In this document: piece after piece, positions 21,340 to 32,736 of the stretch
Layout: the number at the start of each line of letters is the position of its first letter
Numbering within the stretch: position 1 is the first letter of the stretch
From: Omphalotus guepiniiformis
Taxonomy: Eukaryota; Basidiomycota; Agaricomycetes; Agaricales; Omphalotaceae
Direction of reading: 5' to 3'
NCBI GenBank assembly: GCA_028554645.1
Contig: JAQOOI010000056.1
Span: 1 to 64,000 of the forward strand
DNA length: 64,000 bases
Notes under the pieces: generated by a model
Told to the model about the DNA's origin: nothing
Seen by the model: only the letters and a program-made list of their open reading frames with translations
The model's database searches: none
Position numbers and translations under genes: made by a program

Positions 21340-24300
21340 ATGTCTACTCAAACAACCCACACTCAGACCAACCAACAACAGGCCACTTCTCCTAGACACT
21401 ATGTCCTCACCCCAGACAGCACCAATCTCAGAAGATCTGTCTCTGAAGGACCAGTCAATAGGCAATCCCAGAGTTTTACTCCATTTGAAACTCCAGGACA
21501 AACCTTAGGGAGTACACCACAACAAATTCCACCAGGAGTAGCAGTTAGAAGACCAAGGAGAAGAAGAGACAGAACTACAGGTCTCACCTTCCAAGAACTC
21601 ACTCCTATTTCCCCAGTCAGACCTAGATCCACTCTTCAGACTGAGATACTGAGAGCTGAATTGTATGGAGAACAAGGCATGACTGAACTAGCATCTGGTC
21701 CCAATACTATTGATAATTTGCTGCAAGAACCCTATCAAGATCAGTCTCAATTCCCCAGTCAAGCAGCTATCAATGTTTCAAGCTCTTCTAGTCATGAAGC
21801 TGCTGGTGATACAGGGAACATAGCAGATGATGAAGATGAGCATGCAGACATGCCTGCATTACAGGCTGTTAGTGACTCTGAATCTGAGAATGAGGAGGAG
21901 GATGAGGAGCTTGAACCACCAACCATGCAACATCTTATTGCACACTCTACACCTAGAACTCAGCATTGGCAGGAAGCCAGTATGGACACAGGTTTTCAAA
22001 GCTATAGGGAAGGCTTAAGAAATGTGTTGGGAAGCATGTATTCCAATTCCCATGCATCAACAACAAATGCCAGAAGTGTGCAACCACATCCCAGCTCACA
22101 TGGTTCTCCTCCATCAGCAAATAATACTGTCCACTCTAACAGAAGTCAAAGACATAGTGTTAGAGAAAGTATAACTTCCCAGAGAGCTTCAACAGGATCT
22201 CACACTACCAATGACCATGAGCAGGAGCGTAGTGTATCAGCTACCCAATTAGCAGGACTGGCAATTGCAAGCAGAGCCTTTCTAATCAGCATTGGAGTAG
22301 AGGATGATCCTTTGAGAGGTGATTATGGGTGGATCCGTATGATGCGCAGGCTAGCTCAAACCAACCTATCTGACTTGGCAGAGCATATAGCAGAGGCTGT
22401 GCAAATTCCCTATAATGCAAGAGAACTCACAACTCTATATCACTTCTCAGAAAGACCAATGATACTCCACCTCTTGAATATGCAAGATCCATCCAGTAGA
22501 GTCTCATCTCCAAGAAGTAATACTCCTCACTCATCCAGAACAACCTTGCTTTCAGAGGCAAATGACCAACCACATTCAACATCTCCTAGATCCTATCAAC
22601 AATATCCAGAAATGGACATTTTTCAGTGGACCCTAAACTCTGCTAACATGAATGGTAACTGGCAGGTGGTGGATGATAGATCAGTAAGGAGTTCTCAAGC
22701 CAATCTACAAGGATATACTAGAGTACCAACACATACTCCAGTACAGTCACCCCAACATGCAGTAAATTGGCCTAGCACTATTGGCAGAATACAACAAATC
22801 ATCAATACTACTCCTTCAACTGTGAGAAGTACAGTACCCCAAGCAGTGCAAGGACGTATTGCAACTCCATGGCATCCTAGTACTCAACCAATCATGGTAT
22901 CCTCAGGGTCAGACTCCACTACTGTAGTAGGAATACCCAATGTTCCCCTCTACAGGAATACAGAGTACAATATCCCAGATCCTGTACCACCATATCCTGG
23001 AGAGCCACCAGCACCCACCTATGAACAGATTCCAGCTTCCAGAATATCCAATCCTTCCTCAAACAGAGCATCCAATCATGTTGAAACTCAATCATCTAAT
23101 GTTGTATTCCAAGAACTCCCACAGGAAAATATCCAGAGTGTCAACTACATAGATGATACAGAAGTTTTTGTTCATAGATCACAACAGGAAGATGTGGAAG
23201 CAAATGAGCCTGAAACTATCTCAAGACCCAACAGAGTACCTGGTTATAGAAATGATGAGGTACCTACAGAGAGTTCAGTGCAGGAATCTAGTGGAGAACA
23301 GAGGAGAAACAGGACACAGACTTGGAGAGAAGAATTAGAATCCAGGATCCAAAGAGGTCAAACCAGAATTGAGCCTCAACCCAATAATTCTCCCCCACAT
23401 CACCAGGATGAACCATCCAGACCTCAGGCCCCAGTACAGTCAGGTACCTCCAATCAGCCTCATTCAATGCAGGTGCCTACAGCTAGGAACAGGATACCCT
23501 CTGGTATGGAGAGAGATGCCCCACCACATTTGGATGGTAGAAGAGAGGATCAGAACACTTCCAGGCAATACAGACAGAATGCAGCAGGACCTTCTAGAAA
23601 CCAGGAGGTAAGTCACTCACCAGGATCATCTAGGATTTCAGAGTTAAGGAGAACCCAACAATATCCTTATACTCCCAACAAAGGCAAGACTCCTGTAAGA
23701 AATGCTGGAGGACCCCCAGATGACCCCAATGACCCTGGACACTCTCACTATGATGAGGATGATTCTGATTCTGATGATGAACACAATCAATCATCCAGAG
23801 GGGAAGGACCTAGTCATTGGACAACACCAGGAGGACCAGGAGGACCAGGTGGGCCCCAAGGACCAAATGATCCCCCATCTGGAGATGAAAGTGATGATGG
23901 CTATAACCATAGAAGAAATGGTAGAAATGGAAGAGATGGTAGAGATGGTAGAGATGGAAGAGATGGAAGAGATGGAAGAGATGGCCGCAATCAAGAAGAT
24001 GCAGAAGATCGTCGACAAAGGGAAGAACTCACTCGTGCTCTCAATAGAGAAGCTAAGTTGGATATTAACAAACCCAAAGAATTCTCTGGAGAAAGTCGTG
24101 CTGAATGGTCTACCTTTGTTGACAGCTGTGAGAACATGTTTGCTGCCAAACCCACCATCTATGCCTCTGAATCTTCTCAAATCACATTTGCCGCATCATA
24201 TTTCACGGGTCCAGCTTTGCGTTATTACAACAACCTCATGCGCAAACGACGAAATGGCAATATCATTGCAGCTTTGAACACATGGAATGAATTCTTGAAG

Positions 24301-25131
24301 ATGTTCAGCAAGATGTTTGGACTACATGATGAGACTTTATACTCTCAATCCAAACTGGATACTGTATATCAGAAGTTCAAAGAAGCATTTGCTGATTTCC
24401 TTGTACGCTTTGAGGATGTGGCCAATAAGACCAACTACAATGACCCAGCTTTACGGTTCCGATTACTCCGCCAAATCCGCTCTGACCTCAGAAATCGACT
24501 CACCAACAATGGGAAAATTCCTGATTCTTATGATGAAGTTGTTGAAAGACTTTTGGAAATTGATACCGCTCGTGAAGCACTCAATGACATGGGTCTTGGA
24601 GACAACACTTATGGTCGCAACTGGAATAATCAACAAACAGACACCAATCAGCGTGTAGTTCAAACACGTTTTGTGTCAAACAACACTTACCGACTTCGTA
24701 ATGCTAACACTCCCAATGTGGTCAGTGGGAATGCTGCAGAAACAGGAGAAACACAACCCCAATCCAATTTTCCACCCCGTATTTCACAAGAAGAGTATGA
24801 ACGACGGATGAGGGAAAGGTTGTGTATGCGCTGTGGCAAACCAGGTCATTTTGGTAGAGAGTGTAGGACTTATCCAATGCCAAACTCCAATCAGAACACA
24901 AATCGCAACGGATACAATGCAGGGTCTAACAATGCTGCTAATGGCAGAGCAGTGTTTGTAGACAATGAGGAAGAAGAAAGGGATGGGGTATATTTGGAAA
25001 TTGAGGGAGAAGATGGTATTATTCAGATTGAAGACAGCATCTTCCAGGAGGGCGCAAAGGAAGAGGAATATGAAGATGTAGACAACTCGGGAAACTTGCA
25101 GGAGACTCAGGATGGCAGGAGTCACATTTGA
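21340..25131 (+). CDS. Gag polyprotein of element 2 (1263 aa)
   Basis: Starts at the first ATG after the inferred transcription start, only 33 nt past the LTR. The first 900 residues are disordered and rich in Ser, Asn, Gln and Pro, ending in NGRDGRDG tandem repeats (about 23,910-23,990). The Gag core begins near residue 905 (LDINKPKEFSGESRAEWSTF). A CCHC knuckle (CMRCGKPGHFGREC) is at residues 1162-1175, followed by an acidic tail. At 1263 residues it is far longer than the usual 300-500 for this family because of the N-terminal extension. The extension has only about four CpG in 2.6 kb, while the core has roughly thirty in under 0.9 kb, so the two parts may have different origins. The stop TGA at 25129 overlaps the pol frame. 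Confidence 0.88.
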   Translation: MSTQTTHTQTNQQQATSPRHYVLTPDSTNLRRSVSEGPVNRQSQSFTPFETPGQTLGSTPQQIPPGVAVRRPRRRRDRTTGLTFQELTPISPVRPRSTLQTEILRAELYGEQGMTELASGPNTIDNLLQEPYQDQSQFPSQAAINVSSSSSHEAAGDTGNIADDEDEHADMPALQAVSDSESENEEEDEELEPPTMQHLIAHSTPRTQHWQEASMDTGFQSYREGLRNVLGSMYSNSHASTTNARSVQPHPSSHGSPPSANNTVHSNRSQRHSVRESITSQRASTGSHTTNDHEQERSVSATQLAGLAIASRAFLISIGVEDDPLRGDYGWIRMMRRLAQTNLSDLAEHIAEAVQIPYNARELTTLYHFSERPMILHLLNMQDPSSRVSSPRSNTPHSSRTTLLSEANDQPHSTSPRSYQQYPEMDIFQWTLNSANMNGNWQVVDDRSVRSSQANLQGYTRVPTHTPVQSPQHAVNWPSTIGRIQQIINTTPSTVRSTVPQAVQGRIATPWHPSTQPIMVSSGSDSTTVVGIPNVPLYRNTEYNIPDPVPPYPGEPPAPTYEQIPASRISNPSSNRASNHVETQSSNVVFQELPQENIQSVNYIDDTEVFVHRSQQEDVEANEPETISRPNRVPGYRNDEVPTESSVQESSGEQRRNRTQTWREELESRIQRGQTRIEPQPNNSPPHHQDEPSRPQAPVQSGTSNQPHSMQVPTARNRIPSGMERDAPPHLDGRREDQNTSRQYRQNAAGPSRNQEVSHSPGSSRISELRRTQQYPYTPNKGKTPVRNAGGPPDDPNDPGHSHYDEDDSDSDDEHNQSSRGEGPSHWTTPGGPGGPGGPQGPNDPPSGDESDDGYNHRRNGRNGRDGRDGRDGRDGRDGRDGRNQEDAEDRRQREELTRALNREAKLDINKPKEFSGESRAEWSTFVDSCENMFAAKPTIYASESSQITFAASYFTGPALRYYNNLMRKRRNGNIIAALNTWNEFLKMFSKMFGLHDETLYSQSKLDTVYQKFKEAFADFLVRFEDVANKTNYNDPALRFRLLRQIRSDLRNRLTNNGKIPDSYDEVVERLLEIDTAREALNDMGLGDNTYGRNWNNQQTDTNQRVVQTRFVSNNTYRLRNANTPNVVSGNAAETGETQPQSNFPPRISQEEYERRMRERLCMRCGKPGHFGRECRTYPMPNSNQNTNRNGYNAGSNNAANGRAVFVDNEEEERDGVYLEIEGEDGIIQIEDSIFQEGAKEEEYEDVDNSGNLQETQDGRSHI
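25089..25095 (+). promoter_or_regulatory. -1 ribosomal frameshift heptamer GGGAAAC
   Basis: In the gag frame it reads TCG_GGA_AAC, an exact X_XXY_YYZ site. The -1 frame is open from 25074 through pol, so the site lies inside the 58-nt overlap. It is the only such heptamer I saw there. Confidence 0.8.
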
Positions 25132-28100
25132 GTCCAGAAGAAACTGATTCCATATATTTAAATGGTGCAGTGGTTGAACCAGTCACCATAACTTCTAGAT
25201 CAGAACAATCCTTCATTATTTCTGCAACAATTTTTAATTCCAACTCTGTTAACTATCATTGCCTGCTGGATACAGGTGCCACTAGAGAATTCATTGATCC
25301 TAAATTAGCAAATCTCTATCCTGAAAAACTCAAACCTTTACCCCTTCCCATTCCATTAAGACTTTTTGATGGACAATACACATCTGCAGGGAAAATCACT
25401 CACAAATTCCTTGCACCAATCACATTCACTGATGGAACAACCCATCACATAGACTTCTTGGTTACTCAACTTCATCCTGAAACTCCTATAGTACTAGGAT
25501 TACCTTGGTTCAGAAAATACAACCCTCAAGTAAACTGGACTGAGTTGAAGTTCTCTTTCAATAATAGTGTACAGCTTATGGCTGCAGAAGTATATGATCT
25601 CACACAGATCACACACTACATTGTTAGGCCTTCCATTAACAAGAAGCATGGAGTAACCATAGAAGATGAAGAGGAGGAAGATGAATTTGAAAAATCAGGA
25701 CTAGGGCTGGAAGATCCAATCTTGATCCACATAGAAGAGATGGATAGGTACTCCCATGAACAGCCTCAGTCCACTTCCAAATTCAAATCTCCTGAACAAC
25801 ACCATCATTCCATCCCTAAAGTCAAACCTCCTATATCTGATTCTCAAATGGAAGATACCATCCCACATATATCCTTACTAGGTGCAGCCTCCTTTGCTCA
25901 GTTGGTGTTGGAAGGATGTGAAGCATCAATCCTATACATAATGCCCAGCACTGAAGAAGGAGAAGTAGAAGCAAGAATGGCCTCTTCCAATAATGAGAAT
26001 TCAGAAACTTCAGATAAACCAAAACCCAGCAAACTCTCTGAGCAGGAACTACTGGACAAATTTGTACCCAAACAGTATCACCAATATGCCAAAGCCTTCT
26101 CAGCTACAGAAGCTAAAGGGTTACCACAGCATAGACCCTATGATATTAGAATTGATACTGAAGAGGACAAACTTCCACCTTATGGAAAATTATACAATCT
26201 GTCAGAAAAAGAATTGAAGGTTTTGAAGGACTACATTGATGAGATGTTGGAGAAGGGATTTATTAGGCCATCTAGTTCACCAATTGGAGCTCCAGTCTTG
26301 TTTGCAAAAAAGAAAGATGGAAGCTTAAGATTGTGTGTGGATTATCGTGCCCTAAACAAGCTTACTAGAAAAAATCGCTATCCCCTACCACTTATAGGAA
26401 ACCTCATTGATCAGTTAAGAAGGGCTAAGATCTACAGCAAACTGGATCTTCGTGCAGGCTACAACAACATAAGAGTTGCTGATGGACATGAATGGAAAAC
26501 TGCATTCAGGACCAGATATGGTGCCTATGAGTATCTGGTCATGCCATTTGGACTCACCAATGCCCCTTCTGTCTTCCAACACTTTATAAATGACATATTC
26601 CGTGACATGGTGGATGTATCTGTCATAGTATACCTGGATGATATTCTCATATTCTCAGACAATGAGCAACAACATCAAGAACATGTATCCAGAGTACTTC
26701 AAAGATTGGAAGAACATGATCTGCACATCAAACCAGAGAAATGTGAATTCCATACTGACTCTGTTGAGTATCTTGGTGTCATTGTCTCTCCAAAGGGTGT
26801 TACCATGGATCCTAAAAAGATAGAAGTTATTCAGAAATGGGAAAGGCCCACTTCTGTAAAAGAGTTGCAATCATTCTTGGGATTTGCAAACTTCTATAGA
26901 AGATTCATTGATAACTATTCTGGAATAGTCAAACCTCTCACAAGGCTTACCAGTAAAGACAAACCTTGGATTTGGACAGAAGAATGCACCACAGTCTTTG
27001 AACTTCTAAAACAAGCATTTCAAGAAGCCCCTATACTTCAGCATTTTAATCCAGAATTACCTATCATTGTGGAAGCTGATGCATCTGACTATGCCATAGC
27101 ATCCATTATATCCCAACAAAACAAGGAATCTGGAGAGATACATCCCATAGCATTCTATGCAAGAAGTATGACTGGTGCTGAATTGAATTATGATATCTAT
27201 GATAAAGAGCTATTAGCTATTGTAGAGTCATTCAAACAGTGGCGTGCATACTTAGAAGGTTCCAAATACAGGATTGAGGTCTTTACTGATCACAATAACC
27301 TACAGTGGTTTACCACCACCAAGACTCTAAGTAGAAGACAGGCAAGATGGTCAGAATTCCTATCAGGATTTGACTTTATCATCAACTACAGGCCAGGAAA
27401 ATTAGGTGGCAAACCAGATGCACTCACAAGAAGGGCTGATGTCTATCCCAAGAAGACAGCACAGGCAGCAGTCAATGAAGAGAATCACAAAGTGCTGTTA
27501 AGCCCGGAACGTCTTTCCACTTCTCTTATCATGGATGATGAAGCAGACCTGGCACGCATCCGTGATGTAGAGAAGGATAGATACTGGAAAGAGCACAAGG
27601 TTATTGCAGAATCAGAAGAACCTGGACCATTTACAATGGAGAATGGACTTCTACTACGTGAAGGACTGGTATATGTACCAAACAATACTTCTTTACGACT
27701 TCGAATTCTCCAAGTCCATCATGATCATAAACTAATGGGACATCCAGGAATGAGGAAAACAGCACAAATGATTCAGCGCACCTACTTCTGGCCAGGGATG
27801 CAGAAAGATGTCAAGAAGTATGTGAGAAGTTGCCATGAATGTTTACGAGCCAAGAGTAGTAGACGAAAGCCTTTTGGACTACTCAAACCATTGCCAATTG
27901 GTGAAAGACCATGGAGCTCTATATCAGTTGACCACATTGGAGAATTACCAGAGTCAAATGGATTCAATGCAATCATGGTTGTAGTGTGCCGGTTGACTAA
28001 ACAAGCAATATTCATTGCATGTCATACCACTGACAATGCCTCACAACTGGCCAAACTCTTCATTAAACATGTATTCTCCAAACATGGTCTCCCAGTGGAT

Positions 28101-29030
28101 ATAGTCTCTGATAGAGGGTCTACCTTTGTATCATCCTTCTGGAGTTCTCTGTGTGATGCACTAGATGTTAATACCAACTACTCTACTGCCTACCATCCTC
28201 AAACTGATGGACAAACAGAGAGAACAAATCAAACTTTGGAACAGTACCTTAGACTGTTTGTAAACTATGACCAGGATGATTGGGAAGAATGGTTACCACT
28301 TGCAGAATTCACATACAATAATTCTCCAAGTGATTCCACTGGAGTAACACCATTCTTTGCAAACAAAGGCTTTCACCCCAGGTTGACAATTTCTCTAAAG
28401 GGACTTCCAAATCATCATGCACATTTAAAGGCACAAGAACTTAAAGATGTACATGAGTATTTGAAGGGAGAGATTAAAAGAAGCAATGAATCAGCCAAGA
28501 AGTTCACCAATTCTAAACGAAGAAGTACACCTAGTGATTGGAAGGAAGGAATGTATGTATGGCTAAATGCCAAAAACATCAAAACCAAACGTCCAGCAAA
28601 GAAGTTGGATTATAAACAGTTTGGACCTTTCAAAATCACTAAGAAGATCTCTGACCATGCTTATCGTCTGGCATTACCACGTAGCATGGAAACCCTCCAC
28701 AATGTTTTCCATGTGGACCTGTTGACTGCAGATCCACCAGAACACTTCCCACAACGCCGACAACCACCTCCCCCTCCAATTGAAGTTGATGATGAAGAAC
28801 ACTATGAGGTTGAACAGATCTTGGATAATCGTAGAAGATGGGGTAGAATGGAGTACCTTGTTCGCTGGAAAGGCTATGATCCAGAACATGACTCTTGGGA
28901 ACCAATCAGAAATGTAGTAGGTTCACAAGAGTACATTGAACAATTTCATCAAGAGCATCCAGAAAAAGTGAAACTCCATGATCAGGAATTGGAGAAGGCA
29001 GTGGAGAAGGAAAGGAGTCACACTCAATAG
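25095..29030 (+). CDS. Pol polyprotein of element 2 (protease-RT-RNase H-integrase-chromodomain)
   Basis: Entered by -1 frameshift; no ATG is needed. Numbered from 25128, the protease motif LLDTGAT lies near residue 45. Reverse transcriptase has YLDDILIFS at about 500. RNase H begins VEADASDYAIA at about 648. Integrase has an HHCC zinc region (about 860-905, ending CHECLRAK) and the D-D-E residues in SVDHIGE, IVSDRGS and TDGQTERTNQ. A C-terminal chromodomain (YEVEQILDNRRRWGRMEYLV, then RWKGYDPEHDSWEP) occupies about 1224-1278. Chromodomains of chromoviruses direct integration to marked heterochromatin. No stop or missing catalytic residue was seen, and the length is normal for the family. Confidence 0.95.
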   Translation, partial: LAGDSGWQESHLSPEETDSIYLNGAVVEPVTITSRSEQSFIISATIFNSNSVNYHCLLDTGATREFIDPKLANLYPEKLKPLPLPIPLRLFDGQYTSAGKITHKFLAPITFTDGTTHHIDFLVTQLHPETPIVLGLPWFRKYNPQVNWTELKFSFNNSVQLMAAEVYDLTQITHYIVRPSINKKHGVTIEDEEEEDEFEKSGLGLEDPILIHIEEMDRYSHEQPQSTSKFKSPEQHHHSIPKVKPPISDSQMEDTIPHISLLGAASFAQLVLEGCEASILYIMPSTEEGEVEARMASSNNENSETSDKPKPSKLSEQELLDKFVPKQYHQYAKAFSATEAKGLPQHRPYDIRIDTEEDKLPPYGKLYNLSEKELKVLKDYIDEMLEKGFIRPSSSPIGAPVLFAKKKDGSLRLCVDYRALNKLTRKNRYPLPLIGNLIDQLRRAKIYSKLDLRAGYNNIRVADGHEWKTAFRTRYGAYEYLVMPFGLTNAPSVFQHFINDIFRDMVDVSVIVYLDDILIFSDNEQQHQEHVSRVLQRLEEHDLHIKPEKCEFHTDSVEYLGVIVSPKGVTMDPKKIEVIQKWERPTSVKELQSFLGFANFYRRFIDNYSGIVKPLTRLTSKDKPWIWTEECTTVFELLKQAFQEAPILQHFNPELPIIVEADASDYAIASIISQQNKESGEIHPIAFYARSMTGAELNYDIYDKELLAIVESFKQWRAYLEGSKYRIEVFTDHNNLQWFTTTKTLSRRQARWSEFLSGFDFIINYRPGKLGGKPDALTRRADVYPKKTAQAAVNEENHKVLLSPERLSTSLIMDDEADLARIRDVEKDRYWKEHKVIAESEEPGPFTMENGLLLREGLVYVPNNTSLRLRILQVHHDHKLMGHPGMRKTAQMIQRTYFWPGMQKDVKKYVRSCHECLRAKSSRRKPFGLLKPLPIGERPWSSISVDHIGELPESNGFNAIMVVVCRLTKQAIFIACHTTDNASQLAKLFIKHVFSKHGLPVDIVSDRGSTFVSSFWSSLCDALDVNTNYSTAYHPQTDGQTERTNQTLEQYLRLFVNYDQDDWEEWLPLAEFTYNNSPSDSTGVTPFFANKGFHPRLTISLKGLPNHHAHLKAQELKDVHEYLKGEIKRSNESAKKFTNSKRRSTPSDWKEGMYVWLNAKNIKTKRPAKKLDYKQFGPFKITKKISDHAYRLALPRSMETLHNVFHVDLLTADPPEHFPQRRQPPPPPIEVDDEEHYEVEQILDNRRRWGRMEYLVRWKGYDPEHDSWEPIRNVVGSQEYIEQFHQEHPEKVKLHDQELEKAVEKERSHTQ

Positions 29031-29139
29031 AGAGAACAACCATCACTTGTTTAACATGACATATAAAATCAACTTTGTATTGTCATAAAAGAAAACTGTG
29101 GTTATTTCTATTGTACACTATTCCTGATTCCATTCCCTC

Positions 29140-30289
29140 CTAATCCTCTTCAACTTCTCCTGGGTACACAAACTCTTCCTCACCATCTTCATCCTCATCA
29201 TCCTCTCCAGTAAGATCAATGACAGTTGGAGAAAGATCAGAAGTTTCCTGCAGGTTAATGTTAACAGGCTCAATACGAGGTTCTGCTACTGCCCATGCAC
29301 TTGGATAAGTTACACGAGAGATGCTAGAAAGATAAGCCAAGGGGTCCTGGATACCAAGACGTTGAAAGTTCTGAGTGACTAACTCATCACGAGTGAGATG
29401 AGCTTGCGCAATGGTGTCAGCCATCTTATCAAAACATTCAACGATCCAGTTCTCCAAGGTAGTCACCCTTAACATACCCTCTGACAGCAGTCGTTGAGCC
29501 TGGAACACACCCTGTACAAAGGTCTGCAAGTCCTTGCGGAGCGCATCAAAGAATGGAGTCGGATCAGCACGAAGCTCACGGTACACCATGTCTGCCAATA
29601 TACGTTGAAAGAAGGTGCTTGCCTCAAACTCATGACGAAGACGGGCAATAAGAGCATCACGTTCACGAAGTTCACGATTGCGCTTTGTCTGAGCTGAAAC
29701 CACACAGTGGTAAGAATTCTTCATGCGTGTAAAACGGCGGACCTGTTCCTGAAGATCGGAGGCCAAACGACACATGCGGGTATTAACCCCACGAGCATCC
29801 TTCAACTCATCCTGAACCCGAGAAAGGTCACTATGGAAAGGATGTAGTTCAATACATAAGAAAGAATGAAAGGAGACACATGTCCGTACCTCTCAAGGGT
29901 CTTACGAGCAAGTTCCGAAGCTTCCTTCTCATCCTGCAACAGCTTAATCTGCACGCGAAGACCAGCGATCAACCTACAACATGAATGTCATTACCAACAA
30001 AGAACTTTGACAAGGGAGACTACCACTTACTGTCTAGTTTCCGCTTCTACATCTGAGGGCTCTGCCAATTCCTCACTTGATGAACATTCCTGCTCCAGTT
30101 CCAAAATACGGCTAACAAGGTGTCAGGAATGCATAACAAATGTAAGATCAAAATTACACACGCATCCACAAGTTCACGCAAAGTCAGAGCCGGCATGACT
30201 GGCACGTTCATCCAGCTCAGAGGTTCCGCGGTGATGTGAGGAATAAACAGAGTGCTCGAATCTGTGTTGTTGAAAGTCTCGAAGTTCAT
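29140..30289 (-). CDS. Antisense four-exon coiled-coil gene of element 2
   Basis: Lies between pol and the 3' LTR on the opposite strand. Exons are 30162-30289, 30031-30111, 29890-29973 and 29140-29830. Introns are 50, 57 and 59 nt with GT-AG ends. The exons sum to 984 nt and give 327 residues. A TATA-like AATATAAG on the minus strand (30360-30367) precedes the start, and the chosen ATG (MNFETFNNTD) is the first after the expected start site. The middle is coiled coil (LIAGLRVQIKLLQDEKEAS, ESDLSRVQDELKDARG), and the end is acidic with VIDLTGEDDEDEDG. No known domain was recognised. The IDLTGED tail resembles IDMTGDED at the end of the antisense gene of element 3. Confidence 0.65.
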
Positions 30290-30599
30290 AATACGCAAGG
30301 ATGCAGAAAGTGGAATTGCAAGGGTAATAAGGACCGAAATACACAAGTAAAGACTAGGTCTTATATTGAAGCCCAAATTCCAACCCAGTACCCTTCTTCG
30401 AGACCATCAAGCTAGTTATTCGAGACGAGTCACAGGTCGAAAAACGGTTCCGCATTCTTTCTGATAGGTGGCGTATAACAACCCGAGAACATTCTAAGAT
30501 CAGGGAAACAATGAAATGTGGAGCACGCGCCTGAATATCGAACCTAATCCTCTCCCGTTGAGCCATTATGTTCTGTGAAAAAAACCTCCAACTCCTTCT

Positions 30600-32300
30600 T
30601 TCGTTCCCTTGCCCAAGGTTCTTTCATCACGAGAAGACAACAGTCATTTCGAGCTAAAGAGGTGCAACTTGAAGAGGTCAGAAAGGAGTTAGAGAACAGT
30701 GTGAAGCACGCACCTAGTTCCCATCCTATTACATATCCATCTAAGTCCTCGTCACCCTCTGCTTGCCAAAAACATCTCGTGAACTCTCGTAGTGGTCCTC
30801 ATCAGAAGGTTCGTCGATGAATCGAACACCGCTGGCATTCGTCCTGCCGTACAGTCCATCAAGAACCGAAAACGTCATTGTTCACGAAAATTTCCTTCCA
30901 CTTCTCAATAGTCCCCAGCATACACCTTAGAAACATCCGAATATTGAGAAGAACATGGGAGATCAGAAAATGACGAAGGCAAGCTGAAATGAAACACGCA
31001 CCTCTCATCCCCACTCCACCCAACTTCTCGATGCCCACACATAACCCTCGCATGCTGAAACCATCTCGTGAACCTCGTTCTTCGCATAGCCGTCCTTGTC
31101 AGAATATTCGTTGTCGAACACGCCACTCGCCTTCATCTTGCCGTATCGTTCATTGGGGTCGAAATGTCATCATTCACGAAATGTTCTCCCACTGAAAGTA
31201 GCGTGGTTAGCCCATCAGATCAGAGAATTCGAAGAAAAAAGAGTGAAAGGAGTCATAGCTCACCAACGGACAAGTACTAGACAAACAAATGAAAGGCAAA
31301 GAAAGTATGCTTTCCAGCCCTCTCAACTGTCTATGCTGCGCCTGTGTGAAAACCTGGTCTAAATGGTCAGGTGTCGTCTTCACAGAACAACGAAGCAGGT
31401 TTAAATTTAAAAAACATGCTCCTATTATCCCCACTACCATCCACGTACACCTAATTCATCACATTGCGAAGTGCGAGACTTGGAAAATTCGAAGAGAAAT
31501 TAAGAACGAGTCAGCTGGATAATATGCGGACGAAGGACTAGGAATTTGAGGGGGATTGGGTAAGGAAAATTAGAAGACAACTGGAGCGTATCAAAACGAA
31601 ACACGCACCGGAACGTCGAAACTGTACTACATCCCGTGAAGGACTTCCGTCTTCATCTCGTGCATCTGCGAAGCTTTATGCCACTCCATTTCCATATGAC
31701 TCGTCGTTATTCGCCAGCATTGCCCGCAGGAATCGTCCCGGAATAATCGTTGTCGAAGTTGCCAAATGTCCCATAAGTTCGAAGTTAGAACCCCAACAGA
31801 ATCAGAAACGAAACAACGAAAATGCAGGAAATTAAAAACACGCACTTGGTTTCTCGCTATCCACACATGACCTTCCAAAAAACATTTTGCGAATCTCGTA
31901 TAGCTGTCAACGTTGGAAACGAACGGAAATTCGAAGGAAGTTGAACGGGTGGTCTTCTTGTGAAAATGCCAGCGATATTCTGGAAACGTGCGAGAATGCG
32001 AGTCACGCTATAAGCCTAGAGAAGAGTCAGAAATGACAAAGGCATATCGAAACGGAATACGCATCCAAATGTAAAAACTATCACATCCCATCGAGAACTT
32101 CTATCCTCGCATCCACAAAGCCCTCATCCTACTCCATCCCCACATGATTTGTCGCTATTCGTTGTCAATACTCTCCGAGAGTCGTCCATTCGTCGTCCAG
32201 GTAACTAACGATGCTGGAATTTTGTTGTTAACATACACCGCATTTCGAAGGTTTTGAGACTACACGGGAACGAGGAGAAAGAGCGAAGGAATTCGTCAGT
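30600..32300 (-). repeat. Degenerate direct repeats with splice-like motifs
   Basis: Related segments recur every roughly 220-290 bp, with gaps. Each has ACACGCACC or a variant on the plus strand (about 30,705, 30,993, 31,603, 31,838, 32,057), which on the minus strand reads as a donor-like GGTGCGTGTTTC. Adjacent blocks share GAATAACGACGAGTCAT-like and CACGGGATGTA-like words. No block keeps an open frame over its length. They may be decayed exon-intron units of an amplified antisense gene. Confidence 0.5.
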
Positions 32301-32736
32301 AATCCTTTGATCCCACGGCCTTGATTCCTTGTATCCCTGTGAGACATAATTTGAAGATCTAGGAAGAGGACAGATAACAGAGCAGCGGATGCGGGCAAAG
32401 ACAGAAAACGGATGGGACGCGCGTCAACGAATGAAGCACGTGATCCGTATTATTTAAGCATTCCGCGCGCGCCTGTCCGATGTCTAGAAATATCTGTGAA
32501 TTAAAGCCAACCTGGCCAATGGGCTCACGCAAATCCTTTCAACGATTAAGTGCAGTACAATTAGGATCATATGGGCAGACTGTGACAGGATTGTGGACTT
32601 AATTCAACAAGTGTTCCACACAATTTCATGAAATAATGGAATATGTGTAAAAGGTCTAAATTGGGGACATTTGTGCTAAACTTCAGCATGAATACGCAAG
32701 GCCGTCGAGGGCTCCGGCTGGTGAAGGGGGGTGTAC

